This document shows, piece after piece, positions 9,552 to 21,909 of a stretch of DNA of 64,000 nucleotides (position 1 is its first letter; the number at the start of each line of letters is the position of its first letter). Below the pieces are notes generated by a model, which made no database searches, was not told the DNA's origin, and saw only the letters and a list, made by a program, of their open reading frames with translations. The translations under genes were made by a program, and so were the position numbers. Source of the stretch: Mycetocola saprophilus (GTDB lineage: Bacteria; Actinomycetota; Actinomycetes; Actinomycetales; Microbacteriaceae); the NCBI RefSeq assembly GCF_000718085.1, contig NZ_JOEC01000005.1, positions 61,593-125,592 of the forward strand, in the 5' to 3' direction.

Positions 9552-11461
9552 AGGAGGAGGCCCGCACCCACAATCAGACCGAGGATCCCGGCCACACCCA
9601 GCAGGATCGGGGTCTGCATGTTGGCCCCGGTCATCGCCAGGTGGCTCTGGTTGGCATCCCGCGGATCGGCAACCGAGGGGGTCGGTGTCTGAGCGGGGGT
9701 GGCCGGGGTGGAGGCACCGGGGGAGGGCGTCGGACGGGGATCCACCGGGGCGGAACCGGTCGGGGAGGGGCTCGGCGTGGGATCCCCGGCCCCCTGGCTC
9801 GGCGTCGGACTCGGGGTGGGAGCGGGGTCGGTCGGTGTCGGGCTCGGGGTTGCCGTGGGGGTGGGCGTCGGGTCGGGGGTCTCGGTGGGCTCCGGGGTCG
9901 CGGTCGGGGTGGGATCCCCCGGAACCGCCACCGTCTCGAAGGTGAAGCCGCCGGGGATCAGCACGTTGAGAGCCGCGGGAACCGCGGCCCCGTTGGCATA
10001 GGTAAAGGGCAGGCTCAGATCGACGGTGCCCGGCGCGTGGGCCGGAGAGGTGACCGAGGCGGTGTCGGGGGCAGTGAGCTCAAACGCCGTCCCCACGGTC
10101 CCATCAAAGGCCACGGATGCCGGGCGGATTCGCGCCGAAACCGTGGGCAGCGCGACGGGGGTGTTTCCGGAGGTGACACTCTGACCCAGCTGGCCGAAGT
10201 TGTTTTTTCCCCAGGTAATTACCTCGCCACCCTCGGTGAGGGTATAGACGTTATCGCGGGTGCCGATGATCCGGGCGATCTTCGCCCCGCGAAGCGCGCC
10301 GTTATTGCTGATCAGTACCGGACTGGGCTGATCATCCCGGGTGCCGTCGCCGATCGCACCGGACATGTTGGATCCCCAGGCGGCGATCTTTCCCGAGGCC
10401 GTGTGGACGTAGGTGCTGAATCCGCTGGCCGCAATCTCGACGATGCGCTCGCCGGCAAGTACCCCGGTCTGGTCCACGGGGACCGCGGTGGCGCTCGAGG
10501 TGTTCTGGCCGTTGCCCAGCTGGCCGAGACGGCCATCGCCCCAGCTCACGAGTTCGCCCGTATCAAGCAGCGCAAACATGTGACGTCCGTTCCCGGCAAT
10601 CTGGACCACCCGCGAGCGGCCCAGAATCCCGTCCGGGTCTACGCGGACCGGCAGCTCGGAGTGATTGATCGCGGGGTCCATGCCAAGCACACCGTCGCCA
10701 TCATTGGATCCCCACCCGTAGACCTTGCCGGACTCTGTGAGGATGAACGCCGCCGCATTCACGGTGGCCACCTGAACCGGCTTATCTCCGCCCAGCGGGC
10801 CGAGGTCCACCAGCACGGGGGAGAGGGCGGGAACCCCGGGGGTCGTGCCATTACCCAGCGCGTAGGACTGCGAACTGCCCCAGGCTGCCACCTTGCCCGA
10901 GGCGGTGAGCGCGTAGCCATTGAGCTGGGCGATCGCCAGCTGCGTCACCCGCTCGCCGGCGAGGACGCCGCTCATGTCCAACGGGGCGGGCACCCGGGTG
11001 CTCCCCGAGACGCCGGTTCCCAGGCTGCCGGAGATGTTCTGTCCCCAGGCAAAGATCGCGCCGGACCGGGTGGTCACGAACGTGGCGGCCGCGTGGCTGG
11101 AGGTGATGCCGGTGATCGTTTGTCCCCTGAGCGCCCCCGACTGATCCACCGGGATCGGGTTGACCTGGAAGGCCATGTTGCCCGCGCCGAGCTGGCCGTT
11201 ATTATTCATGCCCCAGCTGTAGAGGTTTCCGTCGGTACCGAGGCCGGTGAAGGCATCCTGGGATCCGCCGATCATGCTGAAGGTTTGTGCCTGCGGGAGC
11301 CGTCCCACACTGACGACGGTCCCGCCGGTTTCGGGACCGCGGGCGGGAAGGACCTCGGGGGTCGCGGCGGCGGTGGCGCTCAGCGGCAGGGCGAGCCCGG
11401 CGAGCAGTACGGTGCCCACCGCGAGACCGAGGCCCCCGGTGAGTGTGCGCATGGTTTTCAT
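9518..11461 (-). CDS. secreted RCC1-repeat surface protein with LAMTG sorting signal
   Basis: 647 aa. A signal peptide ends near LSATAAATP. Residues about 60-430 are seven or so RCC1-type blades, seen as recurring G.v.aWG.n..GqLG.G units ([43 protein letters not shown]), expected to fold as a beta-propeller. A short Ig-like region follows, then a Pro/Thr-rich wall-spanning linker of about 100 residues, and LAMTGANMQ with a membrane helix and basic tail. LAxTG is the motif used by class E sortases of actinobacteria. GAAAG precedes ATG 11461. It lies just downstream of, and in the same direction as, the fused sigma factor gene, and may be its target or partner. The ligand is unknown. Confidence 0.85.
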   Translation of the reverse strand: MKTMRTLTGGLGLAVGTVLLAGLALPLSATAAATPEVLPARGPETGGTVVSVGRLPQAQTFSMIGGSQDAFTGLGTDGNLYSWGMNNNGQLGAGNMAFQVNPIPVDQSGALRGQTITGITSSHAAATFVTTRSGAIFAWGQNISGSLGTGVSGSTRVPAPLDMSGVLAGERVTQLAIAQLNGYALTASGKVAAWGSSQSYALGNGTTPGVPALSPVLVDLGPLGGDKPVQVATVNAAAFILTESGKVYGWGSNDGDGVLGMDPAINHSELPVRVDPDGILGRSRVVQIAGNGRHMFALLDTGELVSWGDGRLGQLGNGQNTSSATAVPVDQTGVLAGERIVEIAASGFSTYVHTASGKIAAWGSNMSGAIGDGTRDDQPSPVLISNNGALRGAKIARIIGTRDNVYTLTEGGEVITWGKNNFGQLGQSVTSGNTPVALPTVSARIRPASVAFDGTVGTAFELTAPDTASVTSPAHAPGTVDLSLPFTYANGAAVPAALNVLIPGGFTFETVAVPGDPTPTATPEPTETPDPTPTPTATPSPTPTDPAPTPSPTPSQGAGDPTPSPSPTGSAPVDPRPTPSPGASTPATPAQTPTPSVADPRDANQSHLAMTGANMQTPILLGVAGILGLIVGAGLLLPNTRMARTRK

Positions 11462-11553
11462 CGGTTGTGTCTTTCGTGAATCTGAAAATGGGCGCGGCGA
11501 TGGGAGTGGCCACGCGGAAGGGGTGAATGTCGGGGTGGTGCGCGATGCACGAC

Positions 11554-12933
11554 CTAGGGCAATCCCCGATGGGTGAGCAGGCTGGCGGTTCCGCTGGCCT
11601 GCCGACCGAGCGTGAGGTCGGCGGTGAAATCGAGCGTTGCGCGCACGGGTTGGCCGGCCGAGTCAGTGTGAATGATGAAGTCTCCCCCGGGGGCGTCGGT
11701 GGCGGTGGTGGCGCAGTTCACGGCGGTTTCGGTGACGGCGCAGATCCAGCCCGCGGGGGCCTGGACCCCACGTACCGGGGAGTCCACGCGCAGGTGCAGC
11801 TCGGAGTTCGACCAGGACTGGTCCTCGACGCCGAAGCGAACGGCGTAGCGGATCTCCGTGGCGTTTGCCGTGGCCGTGGCGGTGAACGAGGCCCGGGGCT
11901 CGGGGGCGAACCAGAGGCTCCCGGTGCCCGCGCTCAGCGCCAGGGCGCCCAGCAGGATCCCGGCCCCGCCCATCAGCATCAACCCGATGATGCTGCGGGC
12001 GGACCAGCGGACTCGCGGGAGACGCCGGGCGCTCGCCGCGGCCGAAGCCGGGATTGCGGGGGCCGCCACCGACGCGGTCGCGGTCGCGACTCCGGTCCCA
12101 AGCGCGGCTCCTGTCGAGGTCCCCGCCGAATTGTCTCCCGCACCCTCGGCCGCGACCGTACCCTCGGCCGCAACCGCCGCGGCGGGTGCCTCGAACGTGC
12201 GCAGGGACACCACCAGTAGCGGCAGCAGCCCAAACGCGCTGGTGAGCCCGGCGAACCTCCGCCAGGCCCGCGTGCAGCGCTCGCAGTCATCGAAGTGGTC
12301 CTCACCTCGGATGGCGCCACGTGCGGGCAGATCTCCGAATTTCTCGGGGATCGCCCGGATCGCCCGGCGACAGGATTCCGGTGCCCCCTCCTCCAACACC
12401 ACGCGAAAAACCGCGCGACGAAGCGCAATCTTTGCGCGGCGATGGAGGGAGGAGATCGCCGGCGCCGGCCGGTGCAGCGTGCCTTCGAGTTCGCGCGGCT
12501 TGGTCCCGAATGCCGTCATCTCGATGAGAACACTGCGCTGGTCGGCGGGCAGCGAGTCGAGGGCTTCGCGCAGGACCCGAACCTCGTTGTGTACATCGAC
12601 CCGGGCGGGGGCGGGCGTGCCGAGGGCCGGGAGCTCATCCCAGTCCTCGAACCCGTCCACCCTCGACCGCGGGGATTTCAGCTCATCCTTGACCCGGTTC
12701 CGCATCAGCACCGCGATATACGCGGTAGCGTTGGTGGCCGGTCCAGTACCCGTGGACCAGTGCCCCAGCACCGTCACCATGGCCTCCGAGAGCAGATCCT
12801 CGGGGTCGAGCACCCCGCCGGCAATCCTGCGAGCCAGTCCGCCCAGGAGACCCAAGTTCTCCGAAAAATAGCGGCCGGCCGCGTCCCGATCACCGGTTGC
12901 GGCGCGTTCTATAAGTGAGCGATCGCCCTCCAA
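11554..12933 (-). CDS. ECF-type sigma factor fused to zinc anti-sigma-like, membrane and extracellular sensor region
   Basis: About 459 aa. The N-terminal half has sigma region 2 ([34 protein letters not shown]) and region 4 ([19 protein letters not shown] with a helix-turn-helix). Then comes HFDDCERC, the HxxxCxxC motif of zinc-binding anti-sigma domains, an Ala-rich linker, one membrane helix ([19 protein letters not shown]) and an outside domain with two cysteines ([13 protein letters not shown]). The start is uncertain: TTG 12933 has AGAGGGG at good spacing; GTG 12939 has it abutting; the frame is open to 13080. Such one-piece sigma/anti-sigma proteins occur in a few actinobacterial ECF groups. 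It could sense a wall signal and control the neighbouring RCC1 gene (inference). Confidence 0.82.
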   Translation of the reverse strand: MEGDRSLIERAATGDRDAAGRYFSENLGLLGGLARRIAGGVLDPEDLLSEAMVTVLGHWSTGTGPATNATAYIAVLMRNRVKDELKSPRSRVDGFEDWDELPALGTPAPARVDVHNEVRVLREALDSLPADQRSVLIEMTAFGTKPRELEGTLHRPAPAISSLHRRAKIALRRAVFRVVLEEGAPESCRRAIRAIPEKFGDLPARGAIRGEDHFDDCERCTRAWRRFAGLTSAFGLLPLLVVSLRTFEAPAAAVAAEGTVAAEGAGDNSAGTSTGAALGTGVATATASVAAPAIPASAAASARRLPRVRWSARSIIGLMLMGGAGILLGALALSAGTGSLWFAPEPRASFTATATANATEIRYAVRFGVEDQSWSNSELHLRVDSPVRGVQAPAGWICAVTETAVNCATTATDAPGGDFIIHTDSAGQPVRATLDFTADLTLGRQASGTASLLTHRGLP

Positions 12934-12939
12934 CTTCAC

Positions 12940-13280
12940 CCCTCTATGCCATGTGAGATATCTAACGTACCCCGCCAACGCGCGCCGAGTTTGGGCGTGT
13001 TGACCACCGCGAGGCCCATCCAAGACCCGTGATGCCCATCCGCTCCAGGTGGAGAGTGGTGGGAGCGCCGCGTACCCCACGCTGCGCCCCCACCGAACCC
13101 GCTGATCGGATGGGAATCATCGGGCCTCGGCGATGCGGGAGGGGATTTCCGACCGCCGAACGGGCGTTTGCACGCCCGCACCAATAAAGACGAGGCACCG
13201 TTCAAAATCTGTCGCGGCCGCGCCCAGGCGGTCCGCAACGCCCAGAGAAATGCGTCTTTCACCCGGGCCGCAACACAAAA
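12940..13280. other. intergenic region without a recognised gene
   Basis: About 340 bp between the sigma factor start and the terminator of pgm. Frames crossing it have no ribosome sites or recognisable motifs. On the minus strand TTAGATAT (about 12955-12962) could be a -10 region for the sigma gene, but no matching -35 box is clear. Nothing else is seen. Confidence 0.5.
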
Positions 13281-13309
13281 CCCCGCCCGAATCCAGGATT
13301 CGGGCGGGG
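13281..13309 (-). terminator. hairpin terminator after pgm
   Basis: CCCCGCCCGAATCC / GGATTCGGGCGGGG is a 14-bp perfect stem around one A, 22 bp downstream of the pgm stop on the minus strand. It shares the 19-nt core CCCGAATCCAGGATTCGGG with the terminator at 9397-9431. Confidence 0.75.
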
Positions 13310-13330
13310 TGAGGTGCGAGGTGTCGGTGC

Positions 13331-14977
<1,647 letters not shown>

Positions 14978-15010
14978 ATTCCCATTCTGCCAGGTTCCCC
15001 ATCGAATACC

Positions 15011-15048
15011 GCGGAAGCCCGCGCTTCCGCCGGGACGGGCACTATGCT
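15011..15048 (+). promoter_or_regulatory. pheA leaderless -10 box and adjacent inverted repeat
   Basis: GCGGAAGC-CCGC-GCTTCCGC (15011-15030) is an 8-bp perfect inverted repeat in the 77-bp gap between divergent pgm and pheA. TATGCT (15043-15048) sits exactly 6 nt before the pheA ATG, the spacing of leaderless actinobacterial transcripts; no ribosome site is present. The repeat lies where a regulator or polymerase -35 contact would be. Confidence 0.45.
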
Positions 15049-15054
15049 CGTACC

Positions 15055-16011
15055 ATGTCTGACTCGCCCGTATCCGCGCCAACCCGTACCTACAGCTACC
15101 TGGGTCCGCGGGGCACGTTTACCGAGCGGGCCCTGGCGCAGGTGCCCGAGGCACAGGGGCAGACCTGGCGTCCGGTGCAGAACCTGGGTGAGGCGCTGGA
15201 CGATGTGATCACCGGGCGCAGCGATGCGGCGATGATCGCGATTGAGAACTCGATCGACGGCGGAGTCTCTGTCGCCCAGGACGCCCTGGCCACGGTGCCG
15301 GGCCTGCGCGTGATCGGCGAATACCTGGTGCCGGTGAGCTTCGACCTGGTCGCCCGCCGCGGCACCAGGCTGGAGGATATTCGGATCGTCAACGCGCATC
15401 CGGTCGCCTACGCGCAGAGCCGCGAGCTGCTGGATGCACGCCTGCCGGGGCACGGCCACATTCCCGCCGCGAGCAACGTGGCCGCCGCCGCCGATCTGCT
15501 GGACACCCCGCATGCCGACGCGGCCGTGGCCCCGCCGGGCATCACCGACCACTACGACCTCGAGGTCCTGCTGACCGATATCGGCAGCAATAAAAACGCG
15601 GTGACCCGCTTCCTCCTGGTGAGCACCACACAGGCGATTCCGCCGCGTACCGGTGCCGATAAAACCAGCCTGATCGCCGAGCTCCCGGGCAATGAGTCCG
15701 GTGCCCTGCTGACCATGCTGGAGCAGTTCTCCACTCGCGGGGTCAACATGTCGATGATCGAGTCGCGCCCGGTCGGGGACGAGATGGGCCGTTACCGCTT
15801 CATCATCGACGCCGAGGGTCACATCCTGGATGAGCGGATGGCCGAGGCCCTGCTGGGTCTGCGTCGAAGCCTCGCCCGGCTGACCTTCCTGGGGTCCTAT
15901 CCGGCCGCCGATCGCTCGGCCATCACGGTGGATTCCCGCTTCTCCGATTCGGTTTTCCTGGAGGCTCGCGAGTGGCTGCGGGACATCCTGGGAGCCGATT
16001 CTCGCGGCTAG
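15055..16011 (+). CDS. pheA: prephenate dehydratase
   Basis: 318 aa. Makes phenylpyruvate from prephenate in phenylalanine synthesis. The catalytic domain occupies about residues 12-190 (YSYLGPRGTFTERAL, AMIAIENSIDGGV, and the active-site Thr-Arg-Phe in KNAVTRFLLV). An ACT regulatory domain follows at about 205-285 (LLTMLEQFSTRGVNMSMIESRP), with the ESRP motif that binds phenylalanine for feedback inhibition. There is no chorismate mutase domain, as usual in actinobacteria. The start follows a -10 box by 6 nt, so the mRNA is probably leaderless. Confidence 0.95.
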   Translation: MSDSPVSAPTRTYSYLGPRGTFTERALAQVPEAQGQTWRPVQNLGEALDDVITGRSDAAMIAIENSIDGGVSVAQDALATVPGLRVIGEYLVPVSFDLVARRGTRLEDIRIVNAHPVAYAQSRELLDARLPGHGHIPAASNVAAAADLLDTPHADAAVAPPGITDHYDLEVLLTDIGSNKNAVTRFLLVSTTQAIPPRTGADKTSLIAELPGNESGALLTMLEQFSTRGVNMSMIESRPVGDEMGRYRFIIDAEGHILDERMAEALLGLRRSLARLTFLGSYPAADRSAITVDSRFSDSVFLEAREWLRDILGADSRG

Positions 16012-17688
<1,677 letters not shown>

Positions 17689-17702
17689 TCTCTGCCGTTA
17701 TC

Positions 17703-17745
17703 ACACCGCGGCCCGGAACCCCTCGTGGGTTCCGGGCCGCGGTGT
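17703..17745 (+). terminator. strong hairpin terminator after gdhA
   Basis: A perfect 19-bp stem (arms 17703-17721 and 17727-17745, beginning ACACCGCGGCCCGG) with a 5-nt loop begins 15 bp after the stop. No long T-run follows. Confidence 0.8.
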
Positions 17746-17766
17746 TGTGTTCCCTCGGTTCGCAAA

Positions 17767-17821
17767 CAAAACAAAACAAAATTTGTTTTTGGTTTTGTTT
17801 TGCCGGGATCTGAGTTAGCCT
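17767..17821 (+). promoter_or_regulatory. AT-rich palindromic operator and -10 box before the Fic gene
   Basis: CAAAACAAAAC (17767-17777) and GTTTTGTTTTG (17792-17802) are perfect 11-bp inverted arms with an A/T core, very unlike the surrounding GC-rich DNA. TAGCCT (17816-17821) lies exactly 6 nt before the ATG, as in leaderless genes, so the palindrome covers the -35 region. The Fic protein ends in a winged helix, so self-repression is plausible. Confidence 0.55.
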
Positions 17822-17827
17822 TGCCGC

Positions 17828-19171
17828 ATGCCGCTCCGACAGCCCGCTCCAGATCTCCCCGCCCTGATTCAACAGGTCAGCGGTGGGTCCTCGGTCAAGC
17901 TGGTGGAGCTGATGACCACCCCCGCGCCGGATGATACGCGCTACCAACACTGGTCGGAGATCTATTATCGCCCGGTGCCGGAGGGCATGACTCATGAGGA
18001 ATGGTGGGTGCGGCTCAAGCTGGCTCGTCATGGACAGCGTCGCCCGGTTCCGCTCTATCAGATCAGTGGTGCACCGTTTACGATCTCGCTGACCGATGAG
18101 GTACTGAGGCTGAGTGAAGAGGTTGCGTCTCGCAGCGGAGGTCGGCTGGGAACCGAAGCGGGCGGCGTGCCCAGCGCCCGTTCACGTGAGCGGTACATTG
18201 CGCGGTCGCTCGCGGAGGAGGCGATCACGTCCAGTCAGCTTGAGGGGGCGTCAACCAGCCGGCGAGTCGCCGTGGAGCTCTTGCGAACCGGTCGTGAGCC
18301 GCGGGACGTTTCCGAGCGGATGATCCGCAATAACTACCGTGCCATGCGGTTCGCACGCGAGCGCAAGGATTCGCCGCTGGATCAGGACATGGTCTGTGAT
18401 CTGCACCGGATCCTCACCGAGGGCACCCTGGATAACCCCGCTGATGAGGGCCGGATCGAGACCCCCGAGGATCATCGAGTCCAGGTGTGGGCTCAGGACA
18501 CGTCTGTCCATGTCCCCCCGCCCGCGGCCGAGCTCCCCAAACGGCTTGCTCAGCTCTGTGCCTTCGCGAATGCGGAGTCATCGAGTAGCCCGTATATTCC
18601 TCCGGTGATCCGGGCGATAATCTCCCACTTTATGTTTGGGTACGACCACTACTTTGCCGATGGCAACGGTCGAACCGCGCGCACGGTCTTCTATTGGTCG
18701 ATGCTGCGCAGCGGATATTGGCTCACCGAATACATAGCCATCTCTCGAATACTGCGTCGGGCACAGGGTAAGTACGGGGAGAGCTACGAGTTCACCGAGG
18801 ACGATGAGGGCGACCTGACGTACTTTGTGTTGCACCAGCTCAAAGTTGTCATTCGTGCGTTGGACGAGCTCGATCAATATCTCGATGATCGGCAGACAGA
18901 AACGGCCCAGGTGGACAGTGCGCTGAAAGCGGCGGGTGCCCACTTCAACTTCCGGCAGACTCAGATAGTTGAGTGGCTTGTTCGTGACACCATCTCAACC
19001 GTGAGCGCCAGTGAGATCGCCACCAAGTACGGTGTGACCACTCAGACGGCCCGAACGGATCTTGGAGCACTGACGGATCGAGGGATACTGATGCTTGGTG
19101 CCGGGCGGAGACCAAAACAGTGGATCCCTGCCCCCGATTTGAAGGCTCGTTTGGAGGGGCTTGGCTCGTAG
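17828..19171 (+). CDS. Fic family protein with C-terminal winged helix-turn-helix
   Basis: 447 aa. Fic enzymes transfer AMP (or other nucleotide parts) to hydroxyl side chains of proteins. The core motif here is HYFADGNGRTAR (catalytic His274), matching HxFx(D/E)GNGRxxR. An inhibitory motif SSQLEG (Ser135, Glu139, Gly140) precedes the core, as in class II Fic proteins, so activity is probably self-restrained. The last 70 residues (TVSASEIATKYGVTTQTARTDL) form a DNA-binding winged helix. GC is visibly lower than in the neighbours, suggesting acquisition. No separate antitoxin is adjacent. Target unknown; it may be a regulator rather than a toxin. Confidence 0.88.
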   Translation: MPLRQPAPDLPALIQQVSGGSSVKLVELMTTPAPDDTRYQHWSEIYYRPVPEGMTHEEWWVRLKLARHGQRRPVPLYQISGAPFTISLTDEVLRLSEEVASRSGGRLGTEAGGVPSARSRERYIARSLAEEAITSSQLEGASTSRRVAVELLRTGREPRDVSERMIRNNYRAMRFARERKDSPLDQDMVCDLHRILTEGTLDNPADEGRIETPEDHRVQVWAQDTSVHVPPPAAELPKRLAQLCAFANAESSSSPYIPPVIRAIISHFMFGYDHYFADGNGRTARTVFYWSMLRSGYWLTEYIAISRILRRAQGKYGESYEFTEDDEGDLTYFVLHQLKVVIRALDELDQYLDDRQTETAQVDSALKAAGAHFNFRQTQIVEWLVRDTISTVSASEIATKYGVTTQTARTDLGALTDRGILMLGAGRRPKQWIPAPDLKARLEGLGS

Positions 19172-19182
19172 GGAGCGGTGGC

Positions 19183-19218
19183 CCGGCTCGGTATTTGTCT
19201 AGGACGTCACCGAGCCGG
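19183..19218. terminator. hairpin between convergent Fic and amidase genes
   Basis: CCGGCTCGGT (19183-19192) pairs perfectly with ACCGAGCCGG (19209-19218) across a 16-nt loop. It sits between two convergent genes and could stop both transcripts. Confidence 0.5.
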
Positions 19219-19234
19219 ACCGTGCGCGACCTAG

Positions 19235-21115
19235 CTACTTGCCCAGCGCCGGGTACAGCGCCGGGGTGGTGCGGTAGTGGGTCGCCTGCTCAAACGAGTA
19301 GGCGAGCCCGATCAGCGGACCCTCGGCGAAGTCGCGGCCGAGGAACTCCAGGTTGACCCCGGCCCCGACCGGTCCGCCATCGGCGGCGATGGACTGACCC
19401 ATCGGCACCGTGATCGCCGGCATTCCGGTGTTCGGGCTCAGGCGCATGTTGGTGCCCAGGCTCGCATACGGGTTGCCCGAGGGGTAGACCAGGGCGTCGA
19501 GGTTCTGGTCGTTCATCATCCCGGTGACCAGGGTCTTCCCGGCGGCGAGCTGCAGCGTGTGCGAACCCTGGGGTCCCGCCCACGCCTGGTAGGTGTCCTC
19601 GGTGATCGCGCCGCGCTGCACGTAGGTGCTGCGGCGTGAGGGCACAAACTTGCCCGAGTCCACGATCTGCGCCAGCGAACGCGCGGTCACCTCGGGGGCG
19701 AGGTGCGCGGCCGCGTAGTTGTTGAGGTCGTGGTTGAGCTCGTTGGTGCTGCCGCTGCCCTCGGCAAGCACCCGGTTGAAGTCGGCGGTTGGGGCAATGT
19801 CCACCACGGTTGCGCCCTGGGCTTCGAGGGTGGCCCGAGCCTGGGCAAACAGGCGTACGGTGGTCGCGTTGGTGCCGATCATCGAGGTGACCACGCCGAT
19901 CCGCTTACCCTTCAGCGCATCCCTGTTCAGCGATGCGGTGTAGGAGGTGGGCACCTTGCCGGCCTGGCTCTGGGTGACCGGGTCGGCCGGGTCGATCCCC
20001 GGGACGGTGTCCAGGGCGATGGCCGCATCGGTCACGCTGCGGGCGATCGGACCGCCGGTGTCCTGGCTGAGGGCCAGCGGGATGATGCCATCGCGGCTGG
20101 CCAGGCCCACGGTGGGACGGATGCCAACCAGCTGGTTGTAGGTCGAGGGGATGCGGATGGATCCACCGGTGTCGGTGCCGAAACCGAGTCCGGCGAGGTT
20201 TGCCGAGACCGCAGCTCCGGTACCGCCGCTGGATCCACCGGCCGACTGGGTGGTGTTGTACGGGCTGGCCACCAGGAGCGAGGATCCGGCGGGCTGACCG
20301 GCCGAGAACTCGGAGACAAACCCGAACGCGAACTCGTCCAGGCTGGCCTTGGCGAGGATGATCGCCCCGGCCTTGCGCATCCCGGTGACCATCGCCGCAT
20401 CGGTGCTGGTTTGGTTGTTGTCCCAGCAGCCGCAGCCGCCGGTGGTGGGCATGTCCCTGGTGTCGTAGTTGTCCTTGACCACGATCGGTACGCCGAGCAG
20501 GGGCCCGGTCATCCCGTGTGCCTTGCGGTCGGCATCGGCGGTGGCCGCCGCGGCGAGGGCGGTCTTATTGGTGTTGATGACCGAGTTGAGCGGACGCCCA
20601 CCCGCGCCCTGGTCGATCTGGGTACGGTCGTAGGCGGCGATTCGGTCGAGGTATTCCTGGGTGATCTTGACCGAGGAGGTGACCCCGGCGTTCATCGCCG
20701 CCTGCATGTCGAGCACCGAGGCCTCAACCAGGGAGAACGGACCGTCGTTGTAGACCATCCGCTGGGACAGCGCGGCCACATCGTGCACCGTAATGACGCC
20801 GTCCTGATCGGTGTCCGCCTTGGCCACCGTGGCCCAGTCGGCGTCGCCGGTGCGGGCACCCAGGTGGGTGGTGAGCAGGGTCAGATCCGCGGTGGTGACC
20901 TGGTGATCGCCGGTCAGATCAAGCTCGGTGTAGTACGGCGCGAGCAGCGGGCCCCCGGGGACCGGGGCGGGTTCGGCGCTCGCCGCCGGGGCGACGATCG
21001 CGACCGTGCCGGTGATGATCAGGGCGGTGCCGATCGCGGCGGCCGTGCGCAGGGTGCGCGGGCTGGGGGAGGTCATCGGGAAGGCCTTTCCAAAACGGGT
21101 GGGTGTGGTGCTCAT
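19235..21115 (-). CDS. secreted amidase with dockerin-like domain
   Basis: 626 aa. A signal peptide (TAAAIGTALIITGTVAIVAPAASA) is followed at residues 66-121 by two Ca-binding F-hand-like loops: Asp66-Thr68-Asp70-Asp77 and Asp101-Asp103-Asp105-Asp112 (DTDQDGVITVHD), the duplicated pattern of type I dockerins. Residues about 130-620 form an amidase-signature enzyme with the Ser/cis-Ser/Lys triad in VVKDNYD, AGGSSGGTGAAVS and GTDTGGSIRIPS. Such enzymes hydrolyse C-N amide bonds; the substrate here is unknown but must be outside the cell. The ATG overlaps the stop of the upstream cohesin gene (ATGA), so the two are translationally coupled. ATG 21076, with GGAAAGG before it, is an alternative start. 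Confidence 0.85.
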   Translation of the reverse strand: MSTTPTRFGKAFPMTSPSPRTLRTAAAIGTALIITGTVAIVAPAASAEPAPVPGGPLLAPYYTELDLTGDHQVTTADLTLLTTHLGARTGDADWATVAKADTDQDGVITVHDVAALSQRMVYNDGPFSLVEASVLDMQAAMNAGVTSSVKITQEYLDRIAAYDRTQIDQGAGGRPLNSVINTNKTALAAAATADADRKAHGMTGPLLGVPIVVKDNYDTRDMPTTGGCGCWDNNQTSTDAAMVTGMRKAGAIILAKASLDEFAFGFVSEFSAGQPAGSSLLVASPYNTTQSAGGSSGGTGAAVSANLAGLGFGTDTGGSIRIPSTYNQLVGIRPTVGLASRDGIIPLALSQDTGGPIARSVTDAAIALDTVPGIDPADPVTQSQAGKVPTSYTASLNRDALKGKRIGVVTSMIGTNATTVRLFAQARATLEAQGATVVDIAPTADFNRVLAEGSGSTNELNHDLNNYAAAHLAPEVTARSLAQIVDSGKFVPSRRSTYVQRGAITEDTYQAWAGPQGSHTLQLAAGKTLVTGMMNDQNLDALVYPSGNPYASLGTNMRLSPNTGMPAITVPMGQSIAADGGPVGAGVNLEFLGRDFAEGPLIGLAYSFEQATHYRTTPALYPALGK

Positions 21116-21909
21116 CGACGGGCCGCCTTTCGGATCCGCAGCAGGACCAACCCGGCACCAAGCGCGGCCAGGGCTCCCAGGAGGGAGAGCCCGATGGTGG
21201 CGCCGGTGCCGGGCAGGCCGCCGGCGCTCCCGGCGCCGGCGGTCGGGGACACCGTGGAGGAGGGCACGGTGGAAGCGGAGGTACTCGGGGTGGGAGAGGA
21301 TCCGGGCCCGGGATCGGCGGACGTGCCGGGGCTGGGGCTCGCGGTCGGTTCGGCGGCGATCACGCGGATCGTGGTCTGCGGCAGGCTGGTGCCGGCGGTG
21401 GATGCGCCTGCTCCGTCCACCAGGGTGAGCGCTGTCAGCGCGAGCGTCGTGCTGCCCGATCCGGTTGCGGTGAGGGTCAGGCTCAGGGTGATTTCACCGT
21501 TCAGGGCCGGGGATCCGCCGAGGCGGGTGTGCACGATGTCGATGCCGGTGGCCGACGGCGTTGCCGAGGTGAATCCACCCTCGGGACCGCTCACGCTGGA
21601 CTCGGTGTAGCGCAGGAGGGTGGGGTCGGCCGCGAGGGTCGCCTGGAGGGCGAAGGTGTCGCTGACGCCGGTGAGGTGCAGGGTCACGGTTGCCGTGTCG
21701 CCGGCCGTGACGCTCTCCGGCGCGGTGATGGTGACCGTGGGGCTCGCGGGTGCTGCGACCGCGGGGCCGGCCAGGCCGAGTGCGCCGGCGAGGGTGAGGG
21801 CGCCGATCAGGAGTGATGCCCGAATGCGGCGAATCCGGGGCGAACCGGATGCGGTGCCGGTGGCCGCAAGGTCGGGCTGCGGCCGTGTTTTGGGTACGGG
21901 AATGGGCAT
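21112..21909 (-). CDS. wall-anchored cohesin-domain protein (LPGTG signal)
   Basis: 265 aa. A basic leader and hydrophobic segment end at AVAAP. Residues about 57-185 resemble a cohesin beta-sandwich (VTITAPESVTAGDTATVTLH; FALQATLAADPTLLRYTESS; LGGSPALNGEITLSLTLTA; TTLALTALTLVDG). A Ser/Pro/Thr-rich spacer of about 45 residues leads to LPGTG, a membrane helix and RIRKAARR, a standard sortase sorting signal. AAGGA precedes ATG 21909. With the dockerin-bearing amidase overlapping downstream, it is best read as a one-cohesin surface anchor that docks the amidase on the wall. Other beta-sandwich adhesin folds are possible but less likely given the partner. Confidence 0.82.
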   Translation of the reverse strand: MPIPVPKTRPQPDLAATGTASGSPRIRRIRASLLIGALTLAGALGLAGPAVAAPASPTVTITAPESVTAGDTATVTLHLTGVSDTFALQATLAADPTLLRYTESSVSGPEGGFTSATPSATGIDIVHTRLGGSPALNGEITLSLTLTATGSGSTTLALTALTLVDGAGASTAGTSLPQTTIRVIAAEPTASPSPGTSADPGPGSSPTPSTSASTVPSSTVSPTAGAGSAGGLPGTGATIGLSLLGALAALGAGLVLLRIRKAARR

